Shown here piece after piece: positions 51,396 through 62,783 of a DNA stretch of 64,000 bases; within the stretch, counting starts at the first letter, position 1; every line of letters starts with the position of its first letter. The DNA is taken from NCBI GenBank assembly GCA_002707495.1, contig PAMZ01000015.1, forward strand, positions 1-64,000, read 5' to 3'. The translations under genes were made by a program, and so were the position numbers. Source of the DNA: Halobacteriovoraceae bacterium. Its GTDB lineage: Bacteria; Bdellovibrionota; Bacteriovoracia; Bacteriovoracales; Bacteriovoracaceae. Below the pieces are notes generated by a model. The model did no database searches. It was not told where the DNA came from and worked only from the letters and a program-made list of their open reading frames with translations.

Positions 51396-52547
51396 TTATT
51401 GAAAAGGCTCGAAAGGCAGATCAGACTTAGGACTCCAACGATTCAAAGCAACCTTCACCTTGCTTCGAAAATCCTCTGATAGATTATCAGATTCAAATAT
51501 CTCAACCTTAGCATAACTAAGAGGAGTGTCATTCATATCATGGGAAAGATCAAGGTTGACCATTCTCGTCCAAGTTCCCGTGTTCACAAAAGTAGTTCCA
51601 TCAGCATATTCTCGATAAATAGGTTCATGTGTATGACCGACAATCAAAACTTTTGATCCCGGTTTTTGCTGAAAAAATTCTCGCGTGAGAGACTCATAAT
51701 CCTGAAACAATGTCAGTTCACTAATGATGTCTCTTATGATTCTCCCCCAACCGAGTTTCAAGCGGTAATACCTAAGAAATCGGATCATGGTATAAAAATA
51801 AGCTGTAGCGATCATAAATCGCAAAATAAAGAATGTATCAAAAATAATTCCATGAATAAGAAACATTCGAATCGGTCTTACGGCATTGACGTGATCTCTT
51901 TCCACTTTGTACTTATTCATCACATGAGTCACAAAATAAGAGCCCCAAGGTGGAATAAAGTATTTCTCTCCTTTAGTGGATTCAACTATCGAGCTGGCTT
52001 CATCAAAGTGATGAAGAGATTCATACTCATGACCATGCTGAACATAAACTCCCTCTACAGGTTGATAGAGCGTTAAGTCATTGCGAAGCGTGATCTTTTC
52101 TTGGGACTCTGGTGGAAACTCTGCCCTAAATCTCTGTTTTAGAGAATCAAAGAGAAGTTCTGCATCATGATTTCCAATGATATAAACCAAAGTCTTATTT
52201 TTAGCTTTTAGAAATTTCACCAATGCTTGCATGACTTCAGGGTGAGCTTTTAAGATGATATCAAGTTTCTCCAGAGAAGCTTTTTCACTCCAATATTCAT
52301 CATCAAAATAGTTCACGTAAGGAACATTCAGTGGGTCAAGAAAATCCCCGTTAATTATGAGCTCCACTTCTTTAGTGAGGTACTCTCCGCTGGAATAATA
52401 GTTTAAGAATTCTACGAGCTCTTGATCAGAGTGAAAATCTTCTAAATGGTTTCGACGACCAAGGTATTCATCCCCTGCACTTAAGTGTAAATCACTTATG
52501 ACGAGAATGACTTTTTTAGCTTTTTTATTTCTTCTCAGGAACTTCAT
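51396..52547 (-). CDS. Membrane-associated metallophosphoesterase
   Basis: 383 aa. Calcineurin-like motifs: ISDLHLS (near 17), NGDFLDP, IGNHD (near 123), HGHEY and GHTHEP (near 312). Two hydrophobic stretches between residues about 225 and 265 (GIIFDTFFILRFMIATAYFY) would tie it to the inner membrane, unusual for this fold. The layout recalls lipid A UDP-diacylglucosamine hydrolases, but the substrate is open. AGGAGG before the ATG lies within the upstream gene's end. Confidence 0.85.
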   Translation of the reverse strand: MKFLRRNKKAKKVILVISDLHLSAGDEYLGRRNHLEDFHSDQELVEFLNYYSSGEYLTKEVELIINGDFLDPLNVPYVNYFDDEYWSEKASLEKLDIILKAHPEVMQALVKFLKAKNKTLVYIIGNHDAELLFDSLKQRFRAEFPPESQEKITLRNDLTLYQPVEGVYVQHGHEYESLHHFDEASSIVESTKGEKYFIPPWGSYFVTHVMNKYKVERDHVNAVRPIRMFLIHGIIFDTFFILRFMIATAYFYTMIRFLRYYRLKLGWGRIIRDIISELTLFQDYESLTREFFQQKPGSKVLIVGHTHEPIYREYADGTTFVNTGTWTRMVNLDLSHDMNDTPLSYAKVEIFESDNLSEDFRSKVKVALNRWSPKSDLPFEPFQ

Positions 52548-52890
52548 AGTCCTCCTGAGAAAATCTCAACTCTACTGCTTCACCTGGAGGTGCATAGGGT
52601 ACAAAAAAAAGTTGATTCACTTTTCGCATATCAACTTGAATGACCTCTTTACTCTCAGGGTTGAGAGTGACTCTCGAGATAACCTTATTATCTGCTGTCT
52701 TTAGCTGTCCTATAATTTTATCTAAGGTCTCATTATCTAAGATAATACTGACCACATCATGTTTCTCTTTTGGTGAACTGACTTTCGTCACCCTGTCCCC
52801 AATTTTGACAATAAAAGATTTTGTGAACTTTCCCTGAGCGAAAGCAAATGGCATTAATGTGAAAACAAAAACCAAAGCCAATCGCTTCAT
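52525..52890 (-). CDS. Small exported protein
   Basis: 121 aa. Signal peptide ends at AFA. The mature part is beta-rich ([21 protein letters not shown]) without a recognised domain. It begins in the uvrB stop (ATGA) and overlaps the phosphoesterase by 23 bp, so all three genes are one transcript. No function can be assigned. Confidence 0.65.
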   Translation of the reverse strand: MKRLALVFVFTLMPFAFAQGKFTKSFIVKIGDRVTKVSSPKEKHDVVSIILDNETLDKIIGQLKTADNKVISRVTLNPESKEVIQVDMRKVNQLFFVPYAPPGEAVELRFSQEDYEVPEKK

Positions 52891-54881
52891 ATGATCATCC
52901 TCACTTGGGTCAGCTCTTTAATCTCATCTCGATACTGAGCTGCCTGCTCGAAATCAAGCTCTTGGCTTGCTGCTTTCATTTTAGCTTTAAGCTCCTTTAT
53001 TCTCTGATCAATTTGCTCTACTGTCATATTAAGTTCAACTTGTTCTTTTGCTTTCTGGCCGCGTGATTTCTTTTTATTCTTTCCTCGCAGCACCTCAATC
53101 ACTCCTCCAGAAATTGATTTTCTGATTGTTTGAGGAGTTTGGTTATTATCTATATTATACTGATTTTGGCGTTTTCTTCTATTTTCGGTGGTGGTGATAG
53201 CTTTTTCCATACTTGGCGTCACTTTATAACTGTACAAAATGACTCGACCTTCAGAGTTTCGAGCTGCCCGCCCAATCGTTTGTATTAACGAGCGCTCAGA
53301 ACGAAGAAAGCCTTCTTTATCCGCATCTAGGATGGCCACTAATGAGACCTCTGGAATATCCAGCCCCTCGCGAAGAAGGTTGATACCGACTAAAACATCA
53401 AACTCACCTTCTCTTAACTCTTTTAAAATTTTCATTCGTTCAATTGTATCTATATCAGAGTGAAGATATTTGATTTTTAATCCTGCAGACTTGTAATACG
53501 AAGTGAGCTCCTCTGCTAGTTTTTTGGTTAAAGTCGTAACGAGAACTCGATCCCCTTTTTTAATCGTATTTTTACATTCAATCAAAAGATCATCGACTTG
53601 GGTTGAGGCATCTTTAACTGAAATCTTTGGATCAAGAAGCCCTGTGGGTCTAATGATTTGTTCTACAAACTCCCCTTGCGTTTTTTCCATCTCATAATCA
53701 CCTGGAGTGGCTGAAACAAACATAACTTTTGAATACTTTGATTCAAACTCTTCGAATTTTAATGGTCTATTATCAAGTGCACTGGGAAGTCTAAATCCGT
53801 ATTCAACGAGATTCATTTTTCTGGCCCGATCTCCCCGATACATTCCCCCAACCTGAGGAACGGTGACATGGGACTCGTCAATGATAAGAAGAAAATCATC
53901 GCCAAAATAATCGATTAAAGTTGGAGGGGGATCACCTGGTTTTGCACCTGTTAAATGACGAGAATAGTTTTCAATCCCCGAGCAAAATCCCATCTCATCC
54001 AGCATTTCAATATCCAGCATAGTTCGCTGCTCAAGTCTTTGATATTCAACTAAACGGTTTTCACCTTTGAGCTCTTGTAATCTTTCTCGCAATTCTACTT
54101 GTATCGTTTGAAGAGCAGACTTTAGTTTGTCTTCTCCTACAACATAGTGACTAGAGGGGTAAATGACAGCTTTACTGAGTTTATTGATGATCCTCCCTCG
54201 CAAAGGATCTACAATATGAATACTATCAATTTCATCATCAAAAAATTCGATTCTGACAACATTTGAATCCTCATAGGCGGGAAAGACCTCAACCGTATCC
54301 CCTCTCACTCTAAACGTTCCTCTAGAGAAATCGAAATCATTTCTTTGATATTGAATTGAAACTAGGTTTCTTAGAAGTTGATCTCTCTCAATCGTATCTC
54401 CTACAAAAAGTGTTATCTTTTTTCCCAAATATTCCTCAGGTGACCCAATCCCATAAATACAACTTACAGAGGCCACGACGATGGTGTCAGGTCTTTCTAA
54501 TAAACTTCTCGTCGCAGAGTGACGGAGCTTGTCTATTTCATCATTTATGGAGGAATCTTTTTCTATATAGGTATCAGATCCCACCACATAAGCTTCAGGC
54601 TGATAATAATCATAATAAGAGACGAAATACTCAACCGCATTTTCGGGAAAAAACTCCCTAAATTCAGAAAACAGTTGAGCCGCTAGAGTTTTATTAGGGG
54701 CCAATATCAAGGTTTTTTTTTGCAAATTTTGTATGATATTTGCCATGGTGAATGTCTTTCCAGAACCGGTGACCCCGAGCAATGTTTGGAAAGGAGAATT
54801 TTTCTCAAAAGCCTTTGTTATAGAAGCAATCGCCTGGGGCTGATCGCCAGTGGGTTGAAAATTGGAATGTAATTTAAACAA
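52887..54881 (-). CDS. uvrB: Excinuclease ABC subunit B
   Basis: 664 aa. Helicase-like damage-verification subunit of nucleotide excision repair. Walker [10 protein letters not shown] (near 39), the beta-hairpin region [20 protein letters not shown] (Walker B), then [10 protein letters not shown] and QTIGRAARN (motifs V and VI). The C-terminal UVR motif ends [13 protein letters not shown]. The start is TTG with AAGGAAG five bases upstream. Confidence 0.97.
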   Translation of the reverse strand: MFKLHSNFQPTGDQPQAIASITKAFEKNSPFQTLLGVTGSGKTFTMANIIQNLQKKTLILAPNKTLAAQLFSEFREFFPENAVEYFVSYYDYYQPEAYVVGSDTYIEKDSSINDEIDKLRHSATRSLLERPDTIVVASVSCIYGIGSPEEYLGKKITLFVGDTIERDQLLRNLVSIQYQRNDFDFSRGTFRVRGDTVEVFPAYEDSNVVRIEFFDDEIDSIHIVDPLRGRIINKLSKAVIYPSSHYVVGEDKLKSALQTIQVELRERLQELKGENRLVEYQRLEQRTMLDIEMLDEMGFCSGIENYSRHLTGAKPGDPPPTLIDYFGDDFLLIIDESHVTVPQVGGMYRGDRARKMNLVEYGFRLPSALDNRPLKFEEFESKYSKVMFVSATPGDYEMEKTQGEFVEQIIRPTGLLDPKISVKDASTQVDDLLIECKNTIKKGDRVLVTTLTKKLAEELTSYYKSAGLKIKYLHSDIDTIERMKILKELREGEFDVLVGINLLREGLDIPEVSLVAILDADKEGFLRSERSLIQTIGRAARNSEGRVILYSYKVTPSMEKAITTTENRRKRQNQYNIDNNQTPQTIRKSISGGVIEVLRGKNKKKSRGQKAKEQVELNMTVEQIDQRIKELKAKMKAASQELDFEQAAQYRDEIKELTQVRMII

Positions 54882-55071
54882 TTTTTCTTCCTTAGAAATT
54901 AGTGCTTGCCAATCTCCACTATTTTAAGCAATCTAGTACCGATTGACACTTTTAGAATGAGACAAATGAGACACACAACGCACCACACATCTCTCATACC
55001 TCGATCAGCACGCGCTATACCGCATCCTATTCTCAATATTCAATTTAGCCCTAAAGCTCAGGAGATTTTTT

Positions 55072-55974
55072 ATCAGGCATTTAACCAGTATTAATTCGTT
55101 ATCCCCTAATGATATTCTTTCTATACTGGAAAGGGCCTTTTATTTTTCTCAACTCAAATCAAGAAAGTCCTATTACCCAAGAATTTTAGAAGGAAAAATC
55201 ATAGCAAATCTCTTTTTTGAGAATTCCACGCGAACCAGGTTTTCCTTTGAAGTCGCCGCTAAACGACTTGGAGCTGAAGTTTTAAATTTTAATAGCGAAG
55301 CCTCTTCTTTGGCAAAAGGTGAGACCTTATATGACACGCTTCGAACATTTGAAGCCCTTGGAATTGATGTCGGAATTATTCGCCACTCTGATGATCATTA
55401 TATTGATGGCCTGAGAGAAAAACACGGCTTTCACATCATAAATGCAGGGGCCGGAAAATTTGAACATCCAAGCCAATCACTTTTAGATCTTTTCACTATC
55501 AAAGAAGAATTTGGAAGCTTGGAAAACTTAACTATTACAATTTGCGGAGACGTCGCAAACTCAAGAGTCGCAAAATCTAATATCAATGCACTCAATAAAT
55601 TTAAAAATAATAAGATCTATCTTTGTGGACCTTCTGAATTGATGCCCGCGACAAATGATCTTCTTGAGAATTGTGAAATTTCCGATCTTGATGATGCTCT
55701 TCCTAAAACAGATGTGGCCATGTTTTTAAGAGTTCAACACGAAAGACATCACCTATTCGAACTAGACACAACACAATATAATGAACAATTTGGTCTCAAC
55801 CCCAAGAGAAAAGACCTTTTAAAAAAGAGTGCCATTATCATGCACCCAGGTCCATTTAATAGAGACGTTGAAATTAGTTCTTCATTGGTTGAGGATGTCC
55901 AATCAAGAATATTTAAACAAAAAGAAAATGGTGTTTATACCAGGATGGCAATATTGGAGTGGTTATTAGTATGA
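55072..55974 (+). CDS. pyrB: Aspartate carbamoyltransferase with apparent AUC start
   Basis: 300 aa if begun at ATC 55072, matching the family length. First committed step of pyrimidine synthesis. Carbamoyl-phosphate-binding STRTRFSFE lies near 52 as expected, with SSLAKGET near 78 and MHPGPFNRDVE near the end. No ATG, GTG or TTG is in frame between the stop at 54967 and 55309, which lies inside the core. ATC 55072 is 7 bases after AGGAG and begins RHLTSINSLSP, the normal N-terminus of the enzyme. TTG 55309 would delete the active site. First gene of the pyr operon. Confidence 0.85.
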   Translation: MRHLTSINSLSPNDILSILERAFYFSQLKSRKSYYPRILEGKIIANLFFENSTRTRFSFEVAAKRLGAEVLNFNSEASSLAKGETLYDTLRTFEALGIDVGIIRHSDDHYIDGLREKHGFHIINAGAGKFEHPSQSLLDLFTIKEEFGSLENLTITICGDVANSRVAKSNINALNKFKNNKIYLCGPSELMPATNDLLENCEISDLDDALPKTDVAMFLRVQHERHHLFELDTTQYNEQFGLNPKRKDLLKKSAIIMHPGPFNRDVEISSSLVEDVQSRIFKQKENGVYTRMAILEWLLV

Positions 55975-57062
55975 GTAAACTTTATCTTTACCTGGAAAAT
56001 GGCGATTACTACCGTGGAGAATCTTTTGGACATAAGCCTGAGAGCCCTCGTCTTTCTGAATTAGTCTTTAATACTTCTATGTATGGCTACCAAGAGATTA
56101 TTTCTGATCCTTCTTACTGTGACCAGGCCATCGTCATGACCTATCCACTCATTGGAAACTATGGGGTTAATCAAGACGATAGTGAGTCCATCACGCCTCA
56201 TCTAAATGCCTTTATAACCAGAGAGTATTGTGATCATCCTTCAAACTTCCGTTCAAGACAGAATCTCTCTCAATATCTTGAAACACATAAGATAATCGGA
56301 ATCCATCAAATTGATACAAGAAAGCTAACAAAAATTATAAGGACCCAGGGAACTTTGAAATGTGTCATCTCCTCAAATGAAATGACCGAGTCAGAGTTGT
56401 CCGATTTTTTCTCCACTCCCTATGAAACAAACCAAATCGAAAAGGTAAGTATCAAGACAATCTCCCACTTCCCCGCATTAGGAGGAAAAAGAATTGTTCT
56501 CGTGGATTTTGGATATAAGAAAAATATTTTAGAATCACTTTTAAAGCGAGGCTGCGACGTTATCGTGGTTCCCTTTGATACGAGCTTTGAAAAGATAGCA
56601 GAGTTTAACCCAAAAGGCATTGTTCTATCCAATGGCCCTGGCGACCCTAAGAGTATCGAAAAAGTCCTTCCGACGATTAGAAAACTTCAAGAGAGCTTTC
56701 CTATGTTTTCTATTTGTATGGGACATCAGATTTTTGCGCTAGCTAATGGAGCTGACACAATAAAAATGAAATTTGGACATCGTGGAGGAAATCATCCTGT
56801 GCATGACCTAGAACGAGATAAGGTCTTTATTACGGCACAAAACCACGGTTATTGTGTAAGAGAAGATTCGCTAGGAGCAACAGACTTAGAAGTGACTCAA
56901 GTCAATCTCAACGATAAAACGATAGAAGGACTTAAGCATAAAACTCTTCCTGCCTACTCAGTTCAATATCATCCAGAGGCCAGTCCAGGCCCCAACGATA
57001 CAAAATACCTATTTGACCAATTCATTGAAAGTTTAAGTGAGGATCAGTATGCCCAAAGATAA
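55971..57062 (+). CDS. carA: Carbamoyl-phosphate synthase small subunit
   Basis: 363 aa. Glutaminase subunit that feeds ammonia to CarB. Class I amidotransferase triad: Cys in SICMGHQIF (near 250), His and Glu in YHPEASPGP (near 332). N-terminal CPSase_sm domain has [19 protein letters not shown] 55971 overlaps the pyrB stop as ATGA. Confidence 0.97.
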   Translation: MSKLYLYLENGDYYRGESFGHKPESPRLSELVFNTSMYGYQEIISDPSYCDQAIVMTYPLIGNYGVNQDDSESITPHLNAFITREYCDHPSNFRSRQNLSQYLETHKIIGIHQIDTRKLTKIIRTQGTLKCVISSNEMTESELSDFFSTPYETNQIEKVSIKTISHFPALGGKRIVLVDFGYKKNILESLLKRGCDVIVVPFDTSFEKIAEFNPKGIVLSNGPGDPKSIEKVLPTIRKLQESFPMFSICMGHQIFALANGADTIKMKFGHRGGNHPVHDLERDKVFITAQNHGYCVREDSLGATDLEVTQVNLNDKTIEGLKHKTLPAYSVQYHPEASPGPNDTKYLFDQFIESLSEDQYAQR

Positions 57063-60000
57063 TAGTCTTAAAAAAGTTTTAGTCATTGGCTCAGGTCCGA
57101 TCATCATTGGGCAGGCGGCTGAGTTTGATTACTCTGGCTCCCAAGCGCTAAGAGCTCTTAGAGAGGAAGGGATTGAAACAGTACTGATAAATTCAAATCC
57201 TGCCACAATTATGACTGATAAAGAGATGGCGGATAAAGTTTATTTAGAGCCTTTGACTGTCGAGTTCGTAAAAAAGATCATCGTAAAAGAGAGACCAGAT
57301 GCAGTACTTCCTACTCTAGGAGGACAGACTGGTCTCAATTTAGCTCTTCAAATAGAGCGAGAAGGTTTTTTAACTCAGCAAGGAGTTAAACTTCTCGGAG
57401 TCAATCTCAATACGATCGAACAGGCAGAAGACCGTCAGATGTTTAAAGAACTCATGATTGAACTTGGAGAACCTGTTCCAGAGAGTAAAACTGTTAGTAA
57501 TCTCAAGTCTGCCTTAGATTTTAAAGAAGAAGTAGGGCTTCCCTTGATTATTAGACCCGCTTTCACCTTGGGAGGTACCGGTGGAGGTATCGCTCACACA
57601 GAAGAGGAGTTTGAAAGAATTGTAAAAAGCGGTTTGGACAACTCTCCTATCACTCAATGTCTGATTGAGAAAAGTATTGCTGGTTTTAAGGAAGTTGAAT
57701 ATGAAATCATAAGAGATGCAAAAGATAATTGTATCGTGGTTTGTAATATGGAGAATCTTGATCCAGTAGGTGTTCATACTGGAGATAGTATTGTAGTGGC
57801 ACCTTCTCAAACTCTAAGTGATAAAGACCACCAAATGCTTAGGGACTGCTCTTTAAAAATTATTAGGGCCCTAAAAATTCAAGGGGGATGTAATGTTCAA
57901 CTCGCCCTTGATCCTCATTCTTTTCAATACTATGTCATAGAAGTCAATCCGAGAGTCTCTCGTTCATCTGCTCTAGCGTCAAAAGCGACAGGATATCCCA
58001 TTGCGCAAATTGCGACCAAAATAGCCATTGGCTACAGCATGGACGAAATCATGAACCCCATAACAAAAAATACTTATGCTTGTTTCGAGCCGACACTTGA
58101 TTATGTCGTGACGAAGATTCCTCGCTGGCCTTTTGATAAATTTCATTCTGCCGATCGATCTCTCGGAACTCAAATGAAGGCCACTGGTGAGGTGATGGGA
58201 ATTGGTAGAACTTTTGAGGATTCTCTACTTAAATGTGTGCGAGGACTTGAAATTAAACGTTGTCATTTAGAGCTTGAGCCCAATAAGAATTTTTCAACAG
58301 AAGAACTTTTAGAAAAAATCATTCACCCTACTGATGAGAGGATATTTGAGGTCTCTGAATTAATTAGAAGAGATATTAGTATCCACGATATTTATGATCG
58401 AACTAAAATTGATTTATGGTTCCTTCAAAAAATTAAAAATATTATTGATTTAGAAAAACAAATAAGCACCAGTAAATTAACCGCAGAATTTGTTCAAAGA
58501 CTAAAGATCATGGGATTTTCAGATGAGTATCTCTCCAAAAAACTTGATCTCACGGAGATTGAATGGAGAGATAAAAGAAATCAACTAGGAGTCCATGCCA
58601 AATTTAAAATGGTTGATACATGTGCCGCAGAGTTTGAGTCTCATACTCCTTATTATTACTCCACTTTTGAAGATGAAAACGAACTCGAAAAGCCGGAACA
58701 GGAGACAGTTCTCGTCTTAGGTTCAGGCCCGATAAGAATCGGACAAGGTGTCGAGTTTGACTATGCGACTGTGCATGCCATTAAAGCCATTAAAGAGCTT
58801 GGAATGCGCGCCATAGTTATCAATAATAATCCCGAAACAGTATCTACCGACTTTAATACATCTGATGCTCTTTATTTTGAAGCTGTCACATTCGAAGATG
58901 TGATGAATATTATCGACTACGAGAAACCAAAAGGTGTTATTTGTCAGTTTGGAGGACAAACGGCCATTAATTTAATTGATATTTTGGACAAGGCTGGAGT
59001 CAATATTATTGGAACAGGTTATGAATCTACCGACAAAGCCGAAAATCGTGATCGATTTGAAAAGGCATTAAAAGATCTTGAGATTGCCCAACCCATTGGG
59101 ACTACAGTGTCCTCTCTAGAAGAAGCTGTAAAAGTCGCCACTGAACTCAATTATCCCCTCATGCTTAGACCTTCTTATGTTATTGGAGGTCAAGCGATGC
59201 AAATCGTTTACGAGCAAAGTGAACTTGAAGAATATATAAATTTTGCCATGGAAGTATGGCCAGGTCAGCCCGTTCTCATGGATCGCTATATGATCGGTCT
59301 TGAAGTGGAAGTCGATGCTATATGTGATGGTGAGGATGTCTTTATACCAGGAATTATGGAGCATATTGAGAGATCGGGAATTCATTCGGGAGACTCGTTT
59401 GCAGTTTATCCTCCTCAAACAGTTTCAGAAAAAGTAAAAGAGGATTTAGTTAAAACGACCATTAAAATTGCGCGAGATTTTAAAGTCAAAGGCTTGATCA
59501 ATATTCAATTCATTATCAAAAAAGAGAAAGTCTATGTCCTCGAAGTCAATCCAAGATCTTCCAGAACCGTTCCCTTTTTAAGCAAGGTCACTGAAATTCC
59601 AATGGCAAAGATTGCAACCAAGGCTATTCTTGGGAAAAGTCTTAAAAGCCAAGGCTACCCCACAGGAATCCAAGCTGAAGGAAAGTTGATCTCTATTAAA
59701 GCCCCTGTCTTTAGTTTCTCAAAACTTAGGAATGTAGACTCTGCGCTTGGTCCTGAAATGAAATCGACCGGGGAAGCAATGGGTCGGGACACTTCGATGC
59801 AAAAGGCTCTTAATAAAGCTTTCAAAGCGGCTGGAATAGACTTTCCAAGATATGGAACAATTCTTGCCACTATTGCAGACAAGCATAAAGACGAAACCTT
59901 AGAAATGATAAAGCGTTTTCATGAATGCGGCTTTAATTTTATGGCCACTAAGGGAACAGCTAAATTACTGAGAGAAAATAGTATTCCCGTCAAGGAAGTT

Positions 60001-60225
60001 GAAAAGATAGGAAGGTCAAATCGAGACCTCTTGGACGAAATTAAAGATGGAAATGTGAATATCATCATCAATACAATCTCCAGAGGTAAAAACGTTGAAA
60101 GTGACGGCTTTAAAATCAGACGAGCTGCAGTTGAAAACGGCGTTGTTTGTATGACAAGTTTAGATACAACTTGGGCCTTATTAAAAGCGATCGAAATCAA
60201 TTCTTTAGGAACAATTGCTTTATGA
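57049..60225 (+). CDS. carB: Carbamoyl-phosphate synthase large subunit
   Basis: 1058 aa from ATG 57049 (a GTG at 57037 also in frame). Two ATP-grasp halves, each beginning with a SGPI motif ([19 protein letters not shown] and [18 protein letters not shown]), and a C-terminal MGS-like regulatory domain ([13 protein letters not shown]). It makes carbamoyl phosphate for pyrimidines and arginine. Overlaps carA by 14 bp. Confidence 0.98.
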   Translation: MPKDNSLKKVLVIGSGPIIIGQAAEFDYSGSQALRALREEGIETVLINSNPATIMTDKEMADKVYLEPLTVEFVKKIIVKERPDAVLPTLGGQTGLNLALQIEREGFLTQQGVKLLGVNLNTIEQAEDRQMFKELMIELGEPVPESKTVSNLKSALDFKEEVGLPLIIRPAFTLGGTGGGIAHTEEEFERIVKSGLDNSPITQCLIEKSIAGFKEVEYEIIRDAKDNCIVVCNMENLDPVGVHTGDSIVVAPSQTLSDKDHQMLRDCSLKIIRALKIQGGCNVQLALDPHSFQYYVIEVNPRVSRSSALASKATGYPIAQIATKIAIGYSMDEIMNPITKNTYACFEPTLDYVVTKIPRWPFDKFHSADRSLGTQMKATGEVMGIGRTFEDSLLKCVRGLEIKRCHLELEPNKNFSTEELLEKIIHPTDERIFEVSELIRRDISIHDIYDRTKIDLWFLQKIKNIIDLEKQISTSKLTAEFVQRLKIMGFSDEYLSKKLDLTEIEWRDKRNQLGVHAKFKMVDTCAAEFESHTPYYYSTFEDENELEKPEQETVLVLGSGPIRIGQGVEFDYATVHAIKAIKELGMRAIVINNNPETVSTDFNTSDALYFEAVTFEDVMNIIDYEKPKGVICQFGGQTAINLIDILDKAGVNIIGTGYESTDKAENRDRFEKALKDLEIAQPIGTTVSSLEEAVKVATELNYPLMLRPSYVIGGQAMQIVYEQSELEEYINFAMEVWPGQPVLMDRYMIGLEVEVDAICDGEDVFIPGIMEHIERSGIHSGDSFAVYPPQTVSEKVKEDLVKTTIKIARDFKVKGLINIQFIIKKEKVYVLEVNPRSSRTVPFLSKVTEIPMAKIATKAILGKSLKSQGYPTGIQAEGKLISIKAPVFSFSKLRNVDSALGPEMKSTGEAMGRDTSMQKALNKAFKAAGIDFPRYGTILATIADKHKDETLEMIKRFHECGFNFMATKGTAKLLRENSIPVKEVEKIGRSNRDLLDEIKDGNVNIIINTISRGKNVESDGFKIRRAAVENGVVCMTSLDTTWALLKAIEINSLGTIAL

Positions 60226-60926
60226 CCAACACCTCACTCTCTCAAGTTATTGTAGCTCTTGATTTTCCTAGTGAAAAAGAGGCTCTCCATTTTTTAGATA
60301 AAGTTGAGGGTAAATTGACTTATGTAAAAGTGGGAATGCAGCTTTACTATTCCCAAGGGCCAGAATTGATTGAAAAAATCAAAGCCAAAGACTTAAAGAT
60401 TTTTCTTGATCTTAAGTTACACGATATTCCCGCCACTGTGGCCAAGGCTTCGCAGGTATTAGCAAAGCTTAAAATCGATATGGTTAATGTCCATGCAGCA
60501 GGCGGATTTGAGATGATGAAAAAAGCTAATCAAGCTTACAAAGAAATTCATCCCGAAGGAAAAATGATTGCTGTCACTCAATTGACCAGTACGTCACAGG
60601 AAGTTTTAAATCAAGAAATTGGCATTTCAGGCAAGCTTTCAGACAATGTACTTCACTATGCAAAAATGGCCAAAGAGGCTGGACTTGATGGAGTCGTATG
60701 TTCTGCTTGGGAAGCCGAATTTATTAAAGAAAAAATGGGAGAGACTTTTCTTTGTGTCACTCCCGGGATTAGACTTAATCTCGAAAATGCCCATGATCAA
60801 AAGAGAGTCAAAACTCCAGCTCAGGCTATAAAAGCCGGCGCAGATTTTCTCGTCATGGGACGAGAGATTACTAAAGCTTCCAACCCAAAAGAAATAGTGA
60901 ATTCAATTGAAAAGGATCTTATATGA
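60222..60926 (+). CDS. pyrF: Orotidine 5'-phosphate decarboxylase
   Basis: 234 aa. [12 protein letters not shown] at the N-terminus, the catalytic DLKLHDIP (Asp-Lys-Asp, near 60), VNVHAAGG and TPGIRL. Final step to UMP. ATG 60222 overlaps the carB stop (ATGA); an upstream in-frame start would run inside carB. Confidence 0.97.
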   Translation: MTNTSLSQVIVALDFPSEKEALHFLDKVEGKLTYVKVGMQLYYSQGPELIEKIKAKDLKIFLDLKLHDIPATVAKASQVLAKLKIDMVNVHAAGGFEMMKKANQAYKEIHPEGKMIAVTQLTSTSQEVLNQEIGISGKLSDNVLHYAKMAKEAGLDGVVCSAWEAEFIKEKMGETFLCVTPGIRLNLENAHDQKRVKTPAQAIKAGADFLVMGREITKASNPKEIVNSIEKDLI

Positions 60927-61543
60927 GTAATATTAATAAAGTCGCCCATGCCCTTTTAGAATCGAGATCAGTTTTTATCCAACCTGATCCTGAAAAATAC
61001 TTTACTTGGACTTCAGGGGTTAAATCTCCCATTTATTGTGATAATCGTCAGTTAATTTCCTACCCCACTTATCGTCAGGAAATTATTAAAAAGTTCTCTC
61101 ATCATATTCAAAATCACTATCCTCAAATTGAGGCCATTGCTGGAACTGCAACCGCGGGAATTCCCTGGGCCGCTTGGATTGCTCATGAGCTCGATCTTCC
61201 GATGCTCTACATAAGGTCAAAGCCAAAAGATCACGGCACCAATTCAACGATTGAAGGGAAAGTCACCCATAAGCAAAACATATTAATCATTGAAGATTTA
61301 ATTTCAACTGGCAAGAGCTCTATCAATGCTTATCAAAACGCGATTGATGAAGGGCTAAGTGTGGAAGCCGTTCTTAGTATTTTTACCTATGATTTCAAAA
61401 TAGCTAATGAAAAGTTTAAAGAGCAGAAAATTGATTTATTTTGTCTTTGCACTCTTGATGATTTATTAGACTACGCAGGTGAAACAAAATTATTAAACGA
61501 ATCAGAAATCAGCACAGTGAGAGCTTGGAAAGATAATTTCTAA
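60923..61543 (+). CDS. pyrE: Orotate phosphoribosyltransferase
   Basis: 206 aa. PRPP-binding ILIIEDLISTGKSS (near 120) and YIRSKPKDHGT. Converts orotate to OMP. Last gene of pyrB-carA-carB-pyrF-pyrE; pyrC and pyrD are not in this window. Coupled to pyrF by ATGA. The stop overlaps that of the opposite gene. Confidence 0.95.
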   Translation: MSNINKVAHALLESRSVFIQPDPEKYFTWTSGVKSPIYCDNRQLISYPTYRQEIIKKFSHHIQNHYPQIEAIAGTATAGIPWAAWIAHELDLPMLYIRSKPKDHGTNSTIEGKVTHKQNILIIEDLISTGKSSINAYQNAIDEGLSVEAVLSIFTYDFKIANEKFKEQKIDLFCLCTLDDLLDYAGETKLLNESEISTVRAWKDNF

Positions 61544-62181
61544 GAAAGAAGCTTAGTTAGTTCAACTTTATACTCGTCAACTAGCTTATGCTTAGCATTC
61601 TCTAAGGTGATAAAACTTCCACTATTTCCTCGTAAAGTCAGTTGATCAAATTCTCTTTTGGCCTCATCGTATTCCACAACCAAATCATGAGGAGCATGAA
61701 TCTGGTGAAGCGTGACGTCTTGGCGGTATTCAAAGCGGCTATTTCGAAAGCAGCAGGCCATGCCTATAACGGTGTCCACGTCAGATACGATTTCTGCAAT
61801 TTTTGGGGCGATATAACCTCCCTGAGAGTAACCAATTAATGTCACAGGTAGATCAAAAGGCCAGATTCTTTGCAATAAACTTCGCATAAAATACGCTGCC
61901 GGCTCATAGTTGATATAATAAACTTTTTTATGGGGTTCAAAAAAATACCAAGCATAGCGCGGTGTAAATTGATTGTCTTTTTTCACAGGAACCGGAAAGG
62001 GAGCATTAGGGGCCACCACGAGTCCATCCTCAGGAATACAATCCAAAAGTTTTTTATACATGAACTCCCCATCTAAAAGGTATCCGTGCAAAAGCACATA
62101 TATTCTTTTAGGTTTCTCAGGAACTCGAATGAAATAATCGTGATCAAATATTAAAGGAGTATTTTCCAGAGTCTTTTTCAT
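61540..62181 (-). CDS. Alpha/beta hydrolase, esterase/phospholipase type
   Basis: 213 aa, no signal peptide. Nucleophile Ser in GYSQGGYI (near 117), Asp in APHDLVV (near 171) and His in NAKHKL (near 200) form the triad; LLHGYLLDGE gives the oxyanion region. Closest in shape to carboxylesterase/phospholipase enzymes. Substrate unknown. Upstream fxsA ends 9 bp away, so they may be co-transcribed. Confidence 0.85.
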   Translation of the reverse strand: MKKTLENTPLIFDHDYFIRVPEKPKRIYVLLHGYLLDGEFMYKKLLDCIPEDGLVVAPNAPFPVPVKKDNQFTPRYAWYFFEPHKKVYYINYEPAAYFMRSLLQRIWPFDLPVTLIGYSQGGYIAPKIAEIVSDVDTVIGMACCFRNSRFEYRQDVTLHQIHAPHDLVVEYDEAKREFDQLTLRGNSGSFITLENAKHKLVDEYKVELTKLLS

Positions 62182-62190
62182 GCTTTAATA

Positions 62191-62679
62191 CTAATCTTTT
62201 TCGGTATATTCCGCTTCAAAAACTCCTGGTTGAATGGGTTTTTCTCTAGGCGCTTCAAAGTCAGAACTTTGAGTAGAATAGCTATGACTTGCATATTGAA
62301 ATTGAAAGTTACCATTTTTAATAGATTGCTCAAGTCCTTGTTTCACAAAGATCATTAAAATATGTCGAGTTCCAGGCAGAACTAATGAAAAACCTAAAAT
62401 ATCCGTCATAATTCCCGGTGTTAAAAGAAGTAATCCACCTGCAAAAACCATCAACCCTTGTACGATTTGATCCGCGGGAACCTGGCCTTGATTGAGTTGC
62501 TGTTGAATTTTTGCCAATATACTAAGTCCTTGAGTCTTTGCAAGAGCTGCTCCTATAATTCCAGTGGCTATAATTAAGAGGATTGTATTAAATCCTCCAA
62601 TAGTTCCCCCTACTTTGAAAAGTAGGTAAAGCTCCAAAGCTGGAACGACAGTAAAGAGTAGAAATAAGGGGGCAAACAT
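62191..62679 (-). CDS. fxsA: FxsA-family membrane protein
   Basis: 162 aa with three to four membrane segments. VVPALELYLLFKVG, TGIIGAALAKTQGL and LLLLTPGIMTDILGFSLVLP are the family marks. FxsA of E. coli relieves phage T7 exclusion by F plasmid; the general role is unknown. The soluble C-terminal tail (about 120-162) is polar and ends FEAEYTEKD. Confidence 0.93.
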   Translation of the reverse strand: MFAPLFLLFTVVPALELYLLFKVGGTIGGFNTILLIIATGIIGAALAKTQGLSILAKIQQQLNQGQVPADQIVQGLMVFAGGLLLLTPGIMTDILGFSLVLPGTRHILMIFVKQGLEQSIKNGNFQFQYASHSYSTQSSDFEAPREKPIQPGVFEAEYTEKD

Positions 62680-62783
62680 AAAGATCCTTTGTTAATAGAT
62701 AAGATGGTATCGAACAGTTGGATGTCAAGGGATGAGAAAGGGGCCAGATTTTGACCCCTTCAATGAAAGATATTTAATAGTAA

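Noticed and set aside
62738-62768. GGGG/CCCC hairpin as terminator of the Cys-rich gene
   Set aside because: The stem is short with a large loop, and no U-run follows on the minus strand; left out as a terminator.
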